A DNA stretch of 64,000 bases from NCBI RefSeq assembly GCF_030064675.1, contig NZ_CP116413.1:7028501-7092500 (forward strand), given 5' to 3'. Source of the stretch: Crossiella sp. CA-258035. Lineage in GTDB: Bacteria > Actinomycetota > Actinomycetes > Mycobacteriales > Pseudonocardiaceae. Position numbers and translations under genes: made by a program. The notes below the pieces were generated by a model. That model worked only from the letters and a program-made list of their open reading frames with translations, searched no databases and was not told the DNA's origin. Within the stretch, counting starts at the first letter, position 1; every line of letters starts with the position of its first letter. Of the stretch, positions 54,391 through 64,000 are shown in pieces.

Positions 54391-56169
54391 CTAGGGACGC
54401 AGCGCCTGGGTATATGCCTCCGCGGTGGCCAGCAGCTCCTCGGCGTGCGCCCGGCCGGACTCGGTGGACTCCATCCCGGCCAGCATCCTGGCCAGCTCCA
54501 CCACCCGCTGGTTGTGGTTGAGCACCCGCACCCCGGACTTGGTCAGCCCCTCGGCGCCGATGTTCTTGTCCACCAGCAGGTGCCGGTCGGCGTAGGCGGC
54601 CACCTGCGCCAGGTGCGTGACCACGATGACCTGATGGCTGCGGGCCAGCTTGGCCAGCCGCCGTCCGATCTCCACCGCGGCCCGGCCGCCGACCCCGGCG
54701 TCGACCTCGTCGAAGACCAGGGTGGGCACCGGGTCGGTGTGCGCGAGCACCACCTCGATGGCCAGCATCACCCTGGACAGCTCACCGCCGGAGGCGCCCT
54801 TGTGCACCGGCAGCGCGGGCGCGCCGGGGTGCGCGACGAGCAGCAGCTCGACCTCGTCCACCCCGTCCGGCCCGGCCTGCAGCAGCTCGTTGCCGACCTT
54901 GAGCGCCTGCTCGTCGCCCTCGGCGGCGGGCTTGGGCTGCACGGTCAGCTCGATCCGGGCGTGCGCCATGGCCAGCCCGGCCAGCTCCTCGGTGACCGCC
55001 TTGGCCAGCTGCTCGGCCGCGGTGCGCCGGATCGAGGTGACCGTGCGGGCGACCTTGGCCAGCTGCTTGGCCAGCGCGTCCCGCTTCTTGGCCAGCTCGG
55101 CCAGGGTCCCCTCGGAGGTGTCCAGGGTGGCCAGCCTGGCCTGCGCGTCGGCGGCCCAGGCCAGCACGCCGTCGACGTCCGCGGCGTACTTGCGGGTCAG
55201 CTGCTTGAGCTCGGCCTGCCGGGCCAGCACCCGCTCCAGCTCGGCCGGATCGGCGTCGAGCTGCTCCAGGTAGCCGGTCAGCTCGGTGCCCACGTCGGTG
55301 AGCAGCGCGGCGGCCTCGACCAGCCGCGGTTCCATCTCGCGCAGCGCCGGGTCCTCGGCCGCGGCCAGCCTGCGCCGGGCCTCGCCGATCAGTCCCAGTG
55401 CGCCGGGTGAGTCAGGGTCGCCGTCGGCGGCGCCGGCGACGGCGTGCGCGGCCCCGGCCGCGGTCTCCCGCAGCTGGTCGGCGTCGGCCAGCCGGCGGGC
55501 CCGGTCGACCAGCTGGGTGTCCTCGCCGGGCTGCGGGGCCACGGCCTCGATCTCGCCGAGCCCGTGCCGCAGCATGTCGGCCTCGCGGGCCATCTCGCGG
55601 GCGCGCTCGGTGCGCTCGGTCAGCTCCTTGGCCACCGCGAGCCACTGCCCGCGGAGCTCCCGGTAGTCGGCCAGCGGCTCGGCGATGCCCGCACCGGCGA
55701 ACCGGTCCAGCACGGCGCGCTGTTCACCGGTGCGCATCAGGCGCAGCTGGTCGTTCTGCCCGTGCACGGCGAGCAGCTGCTCGGTCAGCTCGGCGAGCAG
55801 CCCGACCGGCACGGCCCGGCCACCGAGGTGGGCCTTGGACCGCCCGTCGGCGTTCACCGAGCGCACGGCGATCAAGCTGCCGTCCTCATCGACCCCGGCG
55901 CCCGCCTCGGTCGCCACCTCAAGCGCGGCGGCGGCCCCGGCGCGCGCGTCGTCGCCGGTGAGTTGGAAGGATCCCTCGACCACGGCCCGGTCCGCCCCGG
56001 TCCGCACCCTGGAGGCCTCGGCACGGCCACCGGAGAGCAGGTGGAGCCCGGTCACCACCATGGTCTTGCCAGCACCCGTCTCACCGGTGACCACGGTGAG
56101 ACCCGGATGCAGTTCGAGGGTGGCGTCGGCAATCACGCCGAGGCTCTGGATGCGCATCTCGGCCAGCAC
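54391..56169 (-). CDS. recN: DNA repair protein RecN
   Basis: The 592-residue SMC-like protein has Walker A GETGAGKTM near the N-terminus, a central coiled-coil region (about 160-370), a signature SGGELSRVMLA and Walker B LVFDEVDAGVGG. It gathers broken DNA ends in double-strand break repair. GTG 56169 gives the start (M)LAEMRIQSLGV, which matches the start of Mycobacterium RecN; the frame stays open to 56199. No SOS box was seen nearby. Confidence 0.94.
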   Translation of the reverse strand: MLAEMRIQSLGVIADATLELHPGLTVVTGETGAGKTMVVTGLHLLSGGRAEASRVRTGADRAVVEGSFQLTGDDARAGAAAALEVATEAGAGVDEDGSLIAVRSVNADGRSKAHLGGRAVPVGLLAELTEQLLAVHGQNDQLRLMRTGEQRAVLDRFAGAGIAEPLADYRELRGQWLAVAKELTERTERAREMAREADMLRHGLGEIEAVAPQPGEDTQLVDRARRLADADQLRETAAGAAHAVAGAADGDPDSPGALGLIGEARRRLAAAEDPALREMEPRLVEAAALLTDVGTELTGYLEQLDADPAELERVLARQAELKQLTRKYAADVDGVLAWAADAQARLATLDTSEGTLAELAKKRDALAKQLAKVARTVTSIRRTAAEQLAKAVTEELAGLAMAHARIELTVQPKPAAEGDEQALKVGNELLQAGPDGVDEVELLLVAHPGAPALPVHKGASGGELSRVMLAIEVVLAHTDPVPTLVFDEVDAGVGGRAAVEIGRRLAKLARSHQVIVVTHLAQVAAYADRHLLVDKNIGAEGLTKSGVRVLNHNQRVVELARMLAGMESTESGRAHAEELLATAEAYTQALRP

Positions 56170-56214
56170 AGCCCAGACACTACTGGGCCGCGCCGACATT
56201 CGCGCCGGGGGTGC

Positions 56215-57114
56215 CTACCGGTTGGGGATAACTGGCCCGCGCCAGCCCTGGACCGGCAGCGAGAACTTGCGCACCAGCCGGTCGGCGAAGGGCTCGCGCT
56301 TGAGCCGCACCAGGTTCACCGGCACCTTCCCACCCGCGACCTCCACCCGCGCCCCCGGCGGCAGCTCCACCGTGCGCTGCCCGTCGCAGCACAGCACCGC
56401 GGGATGCCCGCCGGGCGCGACCTCCACCGCGACCAGCGAGGACGGCGAGACCACCAGTGGACGGGCGAACAGCGCGTGCGCGTTGCTGGGCACCACCAGC
56501 AGCGCCTCCACCTCGGGCCAGATCACCGGCCCGCCGGCGGAGAAGGCGTAGGCGGTGGACCCGGTCGGCGTGGCGACCAGCACCCCGTCGCAGCCGAACC
56601 CGGAGACCGGCCGCTCGTCGACCTCCAGCACCGCGTCCAGGATCCGTTCCCGGCTGGACTTCTCCACACTGGCCTCGTTGAGCGCCCAGGTGCGGGCCAG
56701 CACGGTGCCGTTGAGCCGGACGATCACGTCCAGGGTCATCCGCTGCTCGACGTGGTAGGTGCGATCGACGATCGCGGCCACCACCTCGTGCAGCTCCTCG
56801 GAGTCGGCCTCGGCCAGGAACCCGACCCGCCCCAGGTTGACCCCCAGCACCGGCACCCCGGCCGGCCTGGCCAGCTCGGCCGCGCGCAGCAGCGTGCCGT
56901 CGCCGCCGAGCACCAGCACCAGCTCGGTGCCCTCGGCGGCCTCGTCGGTGTGCGCGACGATGGTGTCGTAGCAGGAGGAGCTGATGTCGGGGGACTCCTC
57001 GACCAGCACCCGCAGCTTCAGCCCGGCCTGCCGTAGCTTCCCGGCCACGTACTCGGTCGTGCGACGGTTCTCCGGCCGGCCGGTGTGCACCACGAGCAGG
57101 AGCTCACGGGTCAT
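56215..57114 (-). CDS. nadK: NAD kinase
   Basis: The 299-residue enzyme has the GGDGT motif ([14 protein letters not shown]), the NE motif ([10 protein letters not shown]) and the [12 protein letters not shown] diacylglycerol-kinase-like region. It phosphorylates NAD to NADP. It lies 20 bases after tlyA in the order of Rv1694-Rv1696. Confidence 0.95.
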   Translation of the reverse strand: MTRELLLVVHTGRPENRRTTEYVAGKLRQAGLKLRVLVEESPDISSSCYDTIVAHTDEAAEGTELVLVLGGDGTLLRAAELARPAGVPVLGVNLGRVGFLAEADSEELHEVVAAIVDRTYHVEQRMTLDVIVRLNGTVLARTWALNEASVEKSSRERILDAVLEVDERPVSGFGCDGVLVATPTGSTAYAFSAGGPVIWPEVEALLVVPSNAHALFARPLVVSPSSLVAVEVAPGGHPAVLCCDGQRTVELPPGARVEVAGGKVPVNLVRLKREPFADRLVRKFSLPVQGWRGPVIPNR

Positions 57115-57134
57115 GAACGGTCTACCTCCAGTGC

Positions 57135-57950
57135 CTACTGCGGGCCCGCGGCGACCGCGGCCCGGACCAGCTGCTCAGCCTCGGTCTCGGCCAACGGCAC
57201 GCCCCGGCGAAGCCAGAGAAAGTACTCGACGTTGCCCGAGGGTCCGGGCAGGGGGCTCGCGGTCACCCCGCGCAGGGTCAGCCCGGCTTCCGCGGCCGAG
57301 GCCACCACCCCGGTGACGGCCTCGATCCGCAGCTCGGGATCGCGCACCACCCCACCGGAGGGCAGCCGTTCCTTGCCCACCTCGAACTGCGGTTTCACCA
57401 TCGGCACCAGGTCCGCGCCCTCGCTCATGCAGGCGGCCATCGCGGGCAACACCAGCCGCAGGTAGATGAAGGAAAGATCGGCCACGACCAGGTCGACCGT
57501 CCCGCCGATCTGCTCGGGCGTCAGGTTCCGCACGTTGGTCCGGTCGTGCACGAGCACCCGGTCGTCGGTCTGCAGCTTCCACACCAGCTGCCCGTACCCG
57601 ACATCCACCGCGACCACCTCGCGCGCCCCGCCCCGCAGCAGCACATCGGTGAACCCACCGGTGGAGGCCCCCGCGTCCAGGCACCGCCGCCCAGCCACAG
57701 TCAACCCCCGCGGCCCAAAAGCTTCCAGCGCCCCTAGCAGCTTGTGCGCCCCGCGCGAGGCCCAGCCCGCGTCGTCAGCGTCTTCCCGCACCACCACGGG
57801 CGCGTCGGTCTCCACCGCGGTCGCAGGCTTGCCGGCGACCGTGCCGCGCACGGTGACCCGGCCCGCGTTCACCAGCTCCACGGCGTGTTCCCGGGAGCGG
57901 GCGAGCCCGCGGCGCACCAGTTCGGCGTCCAGCCGTACCCGCCGAGGCAC
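57135..57950 (-). CDS. tlyA: rRNA 2'-O-ribose methyltransferase TlyA
   Basis: The 271-residue protein has an S4-like RNA-binding N-terminus (RLDAELVRRGLARSREHA) and an FtsJ-type methyltransferase (RCLDAGASTGGFTDVLL, VVADLSFIYL, MVKPQFEVG). It methylates cytidines in 16S and 23S rRNA, the change that gives capreomycin and viomycin sensitivity in mycobacteria. A GTG at 57950 starts it 3 bases after the small upstream gene. Confidence 0.94.
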   Translation of the reverse strand: MPRRVRLDAELVRRGLARSREHAVELVNAGRVTVRGTVAGKPATAVETDAPVVVREDADDAGWASRGAHKLLGALEAFGPRGLTVAGRRCLDAGASTGGFTDVLLRGGAREVVAVDVGYGQLVWKLQTDDRVLVHDRTNVRNLTPEQIGGTVDLVVADLSFIYLRLVLPAMAACMSEGADLVPMVKPQFEVGKERLPSGGVVRDPELRIEAVTGVVASAAEAGLTLRGVTASPLPGPSGNVEYFLWLRRGVPLAETEAEQLVRAAVAAGPQ

Positions 57951-57953
57951 GGC

Positions 57954-58103
57954 TCAGACCTGGTCGATCGTGGCCAGCGCCGAGGTCAGCGCGGTGTGCA
58001 CGGCATCGAACCTGGCCACGTGCTCAGACAGCGGCACGGCGTCCAGGTTCTCCAGACCGGCCAGCGCCGCGTCGATCTCCGCGACCGGCTGTTCGGGCGT
58101 CAT
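57954..58103 (-). CDS. 49-aa conserved hypothetical protein (Rv1693-like)
   Basis: The 49-residue acidic helical protein reads MTPEQPVAEIDAALAGLENL, then VPLSEHVARFDAVHTALTSA, and a short tail. Its ATG overlaps the HAD gene stop by 4 bases (ATGA) and its stop is followed after 3 bases by tlyA. A small gene lies at this place in Mycobacterium too (Rv1693). It has no known function. Confidence 0.75.
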   Translation of the reverse strand: MTPEQPVAEIDAALAGLENLDAVPLSEHVARFDAVHTALTSALATIDQV

Positions 58104-59110
58104 GCGCTCCACGCTATACCCAGTTTCCGCAACGCCGCCGCAGCCGCGTCCCCATCAGCCACCACCGACGGCACCCCGCCCCCGGCGCCCCACCACACCG
58201 AGCACAACGACCGCAGCGCCGACAACGGTTCCCCGCTCTCGTCAGCACCCCCAAGCCGAACCCGGTCCCCGTCAACCTCCACCAGCCACCCCGGCCGCAC
58301 GCCCGCCTCGACGTGCGCCACCGGCGCGACCAGCCCACCAAGATCCTCAGCCACAAACCGGCACCGCTGTTCGGGAACGGCGGCCAGCAACCCCTCCGGC
58401 GTGGCCACCCCCGTCAACACCACCAACGCCGGCAACCCGGCCGCATTCGCCCCGGCGATATCGGTGTCCAGCCGATCCCCCACCACCAGCGCCGAAGACG
58501 CCTCGGCCGACTCCGCGGCCAGCACCAACTGCGTCGGCTCCGGCTTCCCGGCCACCTCCGGCGACTGCCCGGTGGCGGTCCGCAACGCGGCCACCATCGA
58601 CCCGTTCCCCGGCAGCAACCCGCGCTCGGTGGGCAGGGTGGCATCCACATTGGACGCGAGCCAGTAAGCCCCACCCCGGATGGCGATGCAGGCCTCAGCA
58701 AGCTGAGCCCACCCGGTCTCCGGCGAATGCCCCTGCACCACGGCCACAGGTTCGTCAGCCGCGGACTCCACCACCCGAAGCCCCACCGCCCGAACCTCGG
58801 CCCGCAACGCCTCAGCCCCCACCACCAGCACCGGAGCCCCAGCCGCCAACTTCGCGGCCAGCACCGCCGCCGCGGCCTGGGAACTGGTGCTCACCTCGCG
58901 GACGTCGGCCGGAAACCCCAGCTCCCGAAGGTGCTGAGCGACCGCCTCCGGCGCCCGCGAGGCGTTGTTGGTGACGTACCGGAGCGCACGCCCACGCCGC
59001 TTGGCCTCAGCAACCGCCTCCGGCGCCCCGGGCACCGCGGTCCCACCGCGGTACACGGTGCCGTCGAGATCCAAGAGCAACGCGTCGTACGCATCCAGCA
59101 ACGTCATCAT
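58100..59110 (-). CDS. HAD-IIA family phosphatase (NagD/glycerol-3-phosphate phosphatase-like)
   Basis: The 336-residue protein has HAD motif I DLDGTVYRG, motif II TNNAS and motif IV GDRLDTDIAGA with a large class IIA cap. A C-terminal extension of about 70 residues follows. The Mycobacterium homologue Rv1692 removes phosphate from glycerol 3-phosphate. It abuts the RGG/TPR gene at 59110 and overlaps the 49-aa gene, so the whole block is probably one transcript. Confidence 0.9.
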   Translation of the reverse strand: MMTLLDAYDALLLDLDGTVYRGGTAVPGAPEAVAEAKRRGRALRYVTNNASRAPEAVAQHLRELGFPADVREVSTSSQAAAAVLAAKLAAGAPVLVVGAEALRAEVRAVGLRVVESAADEPVAVVQGHSPETGWAQLAEACIAIRGGAYWLASNVDATLPTERGLLPGNGSMVAALRTATGQSPEVAGKPEPTQLVLAAESAEASSALVVGDRLDTDIAGANAAGLPALVVLTGVATPEGLLAAVPEQRCRFVAEDLGGLVAPVAHVEAGVRPGWLVEVDGDRVRLGGADESGEPLSALRSLCSVWWGAGGGVPSVVADGDAAAAALRKLGIAWSA

Positions 59111-62100
59111 CAGTTGTCCCGACCCACCCCATCAGCGGACTCACTGGTCACAGCCTTGCCAGCCTCAACCGCCCCAGCCTCAGCCGCTTCGGTCTTAGCC
59201 TCCGCCACAACCGCGTCAGCCTCAGCCACCGCTACCGCATCCGCCTCAACCGAGGCCCCCGGCTCAACCGATTCCTCGGCCAGCACGGTCTCCTCAGCCT
59301 CCCCGGCTGCCGCAGCAGTTCCAGCCTCGCCAGCTTCCTCAATCTTGTCAGCTTCCGCAGCCTCGTCAGCCGTCCCGACTTCGTCAACCGTCCCGACTTC
59401 AGCAGCCGTTCCGGCCTCCGCAGCGTCCCCAGCCCCGTCACCAGAGCCCGAACCCTGCTCACCGTCCCGGTCGTCCGAGACCCCGTCCTCGTCCCCGTCC
59501 CCGTCCACGTCCTCGACGTCAACGGGCACCACGGGCCCCGCCCCGAGCTCGATGGCCCGCTCAGCGGCGTCGGTCTCCCCGTCGTCATCCACCTCGGCAG
59601 CCGAGATGAACCACTGGATCGCCTCGTCGTTGCGCCCAGCCGCGGCCAGGTTGTCCGCGTAGGCGTAGAACAGCCGCGCACTCCACGGATCCCTCCGCTT
59701 CACGTCGAGATCGGGTCCCTGCAACGCCACCACAGCGGCATCCAGCTCACCCAGGTCCCGGCGTGCTCCGGCAGCCACGATCCGCAGCTCCACGGCCTCA
59801 TCCGCGCTCAGCGCCTTGGCCTCGGTCGACCGCGCCAGCTCCAGCGCCCGCTCCGGCCGGCCCAGTGCCCGCTCGCAGTCGGCCATGACGGCCAGGTGCG
59901 CGGAGCTACCGGTCATCCGCCGCGCGGCCCGCAGCTCGGCAAGCGCCTCAGACCACTCACCGGCGTGGTAAGCGGCCAACCCGGTCGCCTCCCGCACCAG
60001 CCCGATCCGCGAAGCCTTCCGCCGAGCGAACCGAGCATGCGCCAACGCCTGCTCCGGGTCCTCGTCGATCAGACGCCCCGCCATGACCAGGTGCTTGGCC
60101 ACCAGCTCAGCCAGACTCTTGGACAACGTCCGCAGGTCAGAGCGAACCCCAGCGTCGAGCTCACCGGGCTCGACATCCATCGGCAGCTCCGGCTCCACCA
60201 GCTCCTCGAGCTGATCCCGCCGCAACTCACCAGCGTCGAACCGGTCATCGCGCCCACGCGGCCGCTCTTCCCGCCCCGGGTACCGGCGCTCCTCACCAGC
60301 CGAGTCGGCCCGACCGTGCCGGACCTCCCGCGCAGGCCGATCCTCCCGGTTCCCATAAGCAGGCTTCTCGTACCGAGGCCGATCCCCAGCCCCGCCAGAA
60401 CGTTCCCGAGAATCCCGCCCGGCCCCACGCTCACCCTGGAACCCACGCCGGTCACCCCGGTCGTCTCGCCGGAACCCACCGCGGTCGCCGCTGTCCCCGC
60501 GGTATCCACCACGGTCGCCGCCACTGTCTCCGCGGTACCCGCCCCGGTCGCTGCCACTGTCCCCGCGATAGCCACCGCGGTCGCCACGGTCATTCCCGCG
60601 GTACCCACCACGGTCATCGCCACGGCCACCCCGGTCGTCCCGCCGGAAGCCACCCTGGCCCCCACGGTCCTCCCGCTGGTACCCACCACGATCCTCGCGC
60701 GGCCCCTGCTCGTCCTGCCGAGAGCCACCCGCGTCACCACGGTCGGCCCCCTGGACATCGCCCCGGTCGCCCTGACCTTCGCTCAGCCCGCCACGGTCCT
60801 GACTGTCCTGGTCCTGGCTGCCACGATCCTGGCCGCCACGGTCCTGGTCAGCGCGCCCCTGCTCAGCACGGTCCGGTCCGGCACCGCCCTGACTGTCCCG
60901 CTCGCCACCACGTTCGTCCTTGCGGACCTCAGCACGGTCACCCTGCTCGGCCGCCGGGGAGAAGCCCCCGGTCTCCGAACGCTCCGCGTCCTGGACGCCC
61001 CCGGTCTCCTCGACCGAACGCCCATCCCGGAACCCGGGCTTGCCATCCCGACGAGGCCGGTCGTCCCGCTTCTGGTAGCGAGGGCGGTCCTCCCCATCAG
61101 TCCGAGGCTTGTCGAACTTCGGCTTGTCATACCGAGACTTGTCCCCGTACGGCCGGTCCTGACGAGGCCGGTCATCCCGGCGGAACCCGCCCTGACCACC
61201 CCGATCATCGCGACGGAACCCACCACGGTCGTCCTTCCGGAACCCACCGCGGTCACCCCGGTCGTCCCCGCGGTACCCACCACGGTCATCGCCCCGGTAT
61301 CCACTGCGATCATCGCTCCGGCCGGCGCCACGATCGTCCTTGCGGAAGCCACCCTGGCCCCCACGCTCGCCCTTGTCCCGGAAGTCACTCCGGTCATCCC
61401 GGCGGAAACCGCTCTGGCCGCCACGGTCATCCCGCCCGCGGTACCCGCCCTGGCCACCACGATCGTCGCGGCCCCGGTACCCAGTCTGACCACCACGGTC
61501 GTCCCGGCCCCGGTATCCACTCTGACCACCACGGTCATCACGGCCACGGAAACCACCCTGACCAGCCTGGTCGTCCCGGCTGCGGTACCCGCCCTGGCCA
61601 CCGCGGTCGTTGCCGCGGAAACCGCTCCGGTCACCCCGGTCATCACGACGGAAACCGCCCTGACCGCCACGATCATCGCGCCGAGGGCCACCCTGGTCGT
61701 CCCGCCGGAACCCACCGCGGTCGCCGCGGTCGTTCCCGCGGTATCCACCACGGTCCTCGCTCCGGCTACCGCCACGGTCATCCCGCTGGAAGCCACCCTG
61801 GCCACCACGGTCGTCCCGGCCACGGAAACCACTCTGGCCACCGCGATCGTCGCGGCCGCGGTACCCGCCCTGACCACCACGATCACCGCCACGGCTGTCC
61901 TGCCAGCGCGGCCGGTCCCCCTGCGAGGAGCGGTCGTCGCGGCCGGCACGCTGCGGCCGATCACGATCCTGGTCAAAACGACGCGGCCGATCATCGCGCT
62001 GGCCGTAGCCACCACGCGAGCTGCCGCCGTCATGGCGCCCGCCCCTGGGCGAGTCACCACCGAAGTTCCGGTCCTGACGGTCACCGCTCCGGCCTGAGCT

Positions 62101-62307
62101 GGAACCGCCGCGCTCGTGCCGGTCGCCCGACTGCGCGTCGCGATATCCACCCTGCCTGCGATTGTCGCCAGATCCTGAACGATCACCGCTCCACGAACTA
62201 CCGGACCGGCCGAAAGGTGGCTTGTCGCCACGCGGCCTGCCCGCTCCACCGGAGCGTCGAGGAGCACCGTCTCCGCGGTCCTCACTGGGCCGCCTGTCTG
62301 AAACCAC
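59110..62307 (-). CDS. TPR protein with very long RGG-like disordered N-terminal region
   Basis: The 1065-residue protein starts at GTG 62307, which has GGGAGG 5 bases before it. Residues 1-690 are almost entirely Arg, Gly, Asp, Ser and Gln, in repeats such as GYRGRDDRGGQ(G/S/T) and GGFRRDDRG, resembling RGG boxes of RNA-binding proteins. Residues 692-905 form helical TPR-like repeats (EQALAHARFARRKASRIGLV, YHAGEWSEALAELRAARRMT, ARLFYAYADNLAAAGRNDEA). Residues 925-1065 are an acidic Ala/Glu/Val tail. The TPR part matches the Rv1691 type; the arginine-rich part is hugely enlarged. It lies directly behind 5S rRNA. Confidence 0.85.
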   Translation of the reverse strand: MVSDRRPSEDRGDGAPRRSGGAGRPRGDKPPFGRSGSSWSGDRSGSGDNRRQGGYRDAQSGDRHERGGSSSGRSGDRQDRNFGGDSPRGGRHDGGSSRGGYGQRDDRPRRFDQDRDRPQRAGRDDRSSQGDRPRWQDSRGGDRGGQGGYRGRDDRGGQSGFRGRDDRGGQGGFQRDDRGGSRSEDRGGYRGNDRGDRGGFRRDDQGGPRRDDRGGQGGFRRDDRGDRSGFRGNDRGGQGGYRSRDDQAGQGGFRGRDDRGGQSGYRGRDDRGGQTGYRGRDDRGGQGGYRGRDDRGGQSGFRRDDRSDFRDKGERGGQGGFRKDDRGAGRSDDRSGYRGDDRGGYRGDDRGDRGGFRKDDRGGFRRDDRGGQGGFRRDDRPRQDRPYGDKSRYDKPKFDKPRTDGEDRPRYQKRDDRPRRDGKPGFRDGRSVEETGGVQDAERSETGGFSPAAEQGDRAEVRKDERGGERDSQGGAGPDRAEQGRADQDRGGQDRGSQDQDSQDRGGLSEGQGDRGDVQGADRGDAGGSRQDEQGPREDRGGYQREDRGGQGGFRRDDRGGRGDDRGGYRGNDRGDRGGYRGDSGSDRGGYRGDSGGDRGGYRGDSGDRGGFRRDDRGDRRGFQGERGAGRDSRERSGGAGDRPRYEKPAYGNREDRPAREVRHGRADSAGEERRYPGREERPRGRDDRFDAGELRRDQLEELVEPELPMDVEPGELDAGVRSDLRTLSKSLAELVAKHLVMAGRLIDEDPEQALAHARFARRKASRIGLVREATGLAAYHAGEWSEALAELRAARRMTGSSAHLAVMADCERALGRPERALELARSTEAKALSADEAVELRIVAAGARRDLGELDAAVVALQGPDLDVKRRDPWSARLFYAYADNLAAAGRNDEAIQWFISAAEVDDDGETDAAERAIELGAGPVVPVDVEDVDGDGDEDGVSDDRDGEQGSGSGDGAGDAAEAGTAAEVGTVDEVGTADEAAEADKIEEAGEAGTAAAAGEAEETVLAEESVEPGASVEADAVAVAEADAVVAEAKTEAAEAGAVEAGKAVTSESADGVGRDN
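60400..61960. repeat. 36-bp-based minisatellite inside the RGG region
   Basis: The coding strand repeats units of about 36 bases that encode the 12-residue text GYRGRDDRGGQ plus one variable residue, and shorter 27-30 base variants encoding GGFRRDDRG. Adjacent copies differ mostly at synonymous or S/T/G positions. Such DNA can change length by slippage or recombination. Confidence 0.8.
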
Positions 62308-62334
62308 CAAATCCTCCCGAACAACCAACAACGC

Positions 62335-62376
62335 GAGAAGGGGCCTGCCCACCTTACCGGCGGACAAGCCCCTCTC
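62335..62376 (-). terminator. rRNA operon terminator
   Basis: Reading the minus strand after 5S, GAGAGGGGC and TGTCC pair with GGGCA and GCCCCTTCTC around a short loop. It is 9 bases after the 5S end and only 28 bases before the start codon of the RGG/TPR gene, so read-through or an overlapping promoter would be needed to express that gene. Confidence 0.7.
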
Positions 62377-62384
62377 GAATGATT

Positions 62385-62503
62385 GTTCGGCGGCGTCCTA
62401 CTCTCCCACACACTCACGCATGCAGTACCATCGGCGCTGGAGGACTTAGCTTCCGGGTTCGGAATGGGACCGGGCGTTTCCCCTCCGCCATAACCACCGA
62501 AAC
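62385..62503 (-). rRNA. rrf: 5S ribosomal RNA
   Basis: The minus strand reads GTTTCGGTGGTTATGGCGG at the 5' end, CCCGGTCCCATTCCGAACCC in loop B/helix III, and GGGAGAGTAGGACGCCGCCG at the 3' side. The ends pair (GTTTCGGTGG with CCGCCGAAC). Length is about 119 bases. It lies 79 bases after the 23S end. Confidence 0.95.
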
Positions 62504-62582
62504 ACTATGAAAAAACCATTTAACCGTCAGTGGACGCTAGCTGGTTCTCTCAGAACCACACAGTGGACGCGTAGCAACTTTG

Positions 62583-64000
<1,418 letters not shown>

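Noticed and set aside
59896..62097. 733-codon plus-strand frame, Val/Thr/Pro-rich
   Set aside because: It is the mirror of the Arg/Gly/Asp repeats of the minus-strand TPR gene, which has a ribosome binding site, a TPR domain and conserved gene order.

Overview
The window is high-GC DNA with the gene density, GTG starts and gene content of a filamentous actinomycete. The order RGG/TPR protein, HAD phosphatase, 49-aa protein, tlyA, nadK, recN, steA, steB, pyrG, Nudix, ald, xerD, parA, scpA, scpB, rluB matches the Rv1691-Rv1711 block of Mycobacterium closely. An EspG-type protein, DasR- and CebR-like operators, selenocysteine genes and DUF574 methyltransferases fit Pseudonocardiales (a Crossiella, Saccharothrix or Actinosynnema-like genus is a guess). 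No plasmid, prophage, CRISPR or biosynthetic cluster is seen.

Layout. 1-4.5 kb: the end of an exported GH92 glycosidase, a small membrane protein, a secreted TAP-like hydrolase, and a Clp-N/HTH protein with twin palindromes at its start. 4.5-7.7 kb: the selenocysteine cassette tRNA-Sec, selA, selB, tightly packed. 7.6-10.7 kb: a redox module with a MauE-like membrane protein, an unknown soluble protein, a membrane-tethered MauD-like thioredoxin, a Tat-exported Cys/Trp-rich protein and two membrane proteins. It is the best candidate in the window for an undescribed system. 10.7-17.4 kb: a large secreted subtilase, an ABC exporter pair and a PlsC acyltransferase. 17.5-26.1 kb: an unknown 471-aa protein, a relic of a DNRLRE-type protein, a degenerate GGDEF/EAL protein coupled to a NYN nuclease, tandem DUF574 methyltransferases, a ROK regulator and another methyltransferase. 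26.2-32.7 kb: two paralogous secreted lipase-like hydrolases, a dead DDE transposon, a secreted GH16-CBM6 glucanase under a LacI-type operator, and an orphan EspG with its ribosome binding site inside a hairpin.

32.7-44.1 kb: a flavin reductase with a haem-type ferric-reductase-like membrane protein, a divergent ECF sigma/anti-sigma pair, a secreted GH20 hexosaminidase under a DasR site, a Tat-exported amidase, an ornithine-lipid-like OlsB/OlsA pair with a decayed DedA gene, and a NarL-type two-component system. 44.1-62.3 kb is the conserved chromosome-maintenance and housekeeping block, all on the minus strand. It starts with an 1065-residue TPR protein carrying a roughly 690-residue RGG-like disordered region, placed directly behind the 5S rRNA. 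62.4-64 kb holds 5S and the 3' part of 23S rRNA, also on the minus strand.

A dispersed repeat with core GTGTTGGCCG and 21-22 bp period occurs in three intergenic places. At 43935-44120 it forms a 4+4-unit palindrome that exactly fills the gap between two convergent stop codons. Most of the listed start sites were chosen from ribosome binding sites, gene overlaps or signal peptides. All functional calls rest on motifs read by eye, not on searches.
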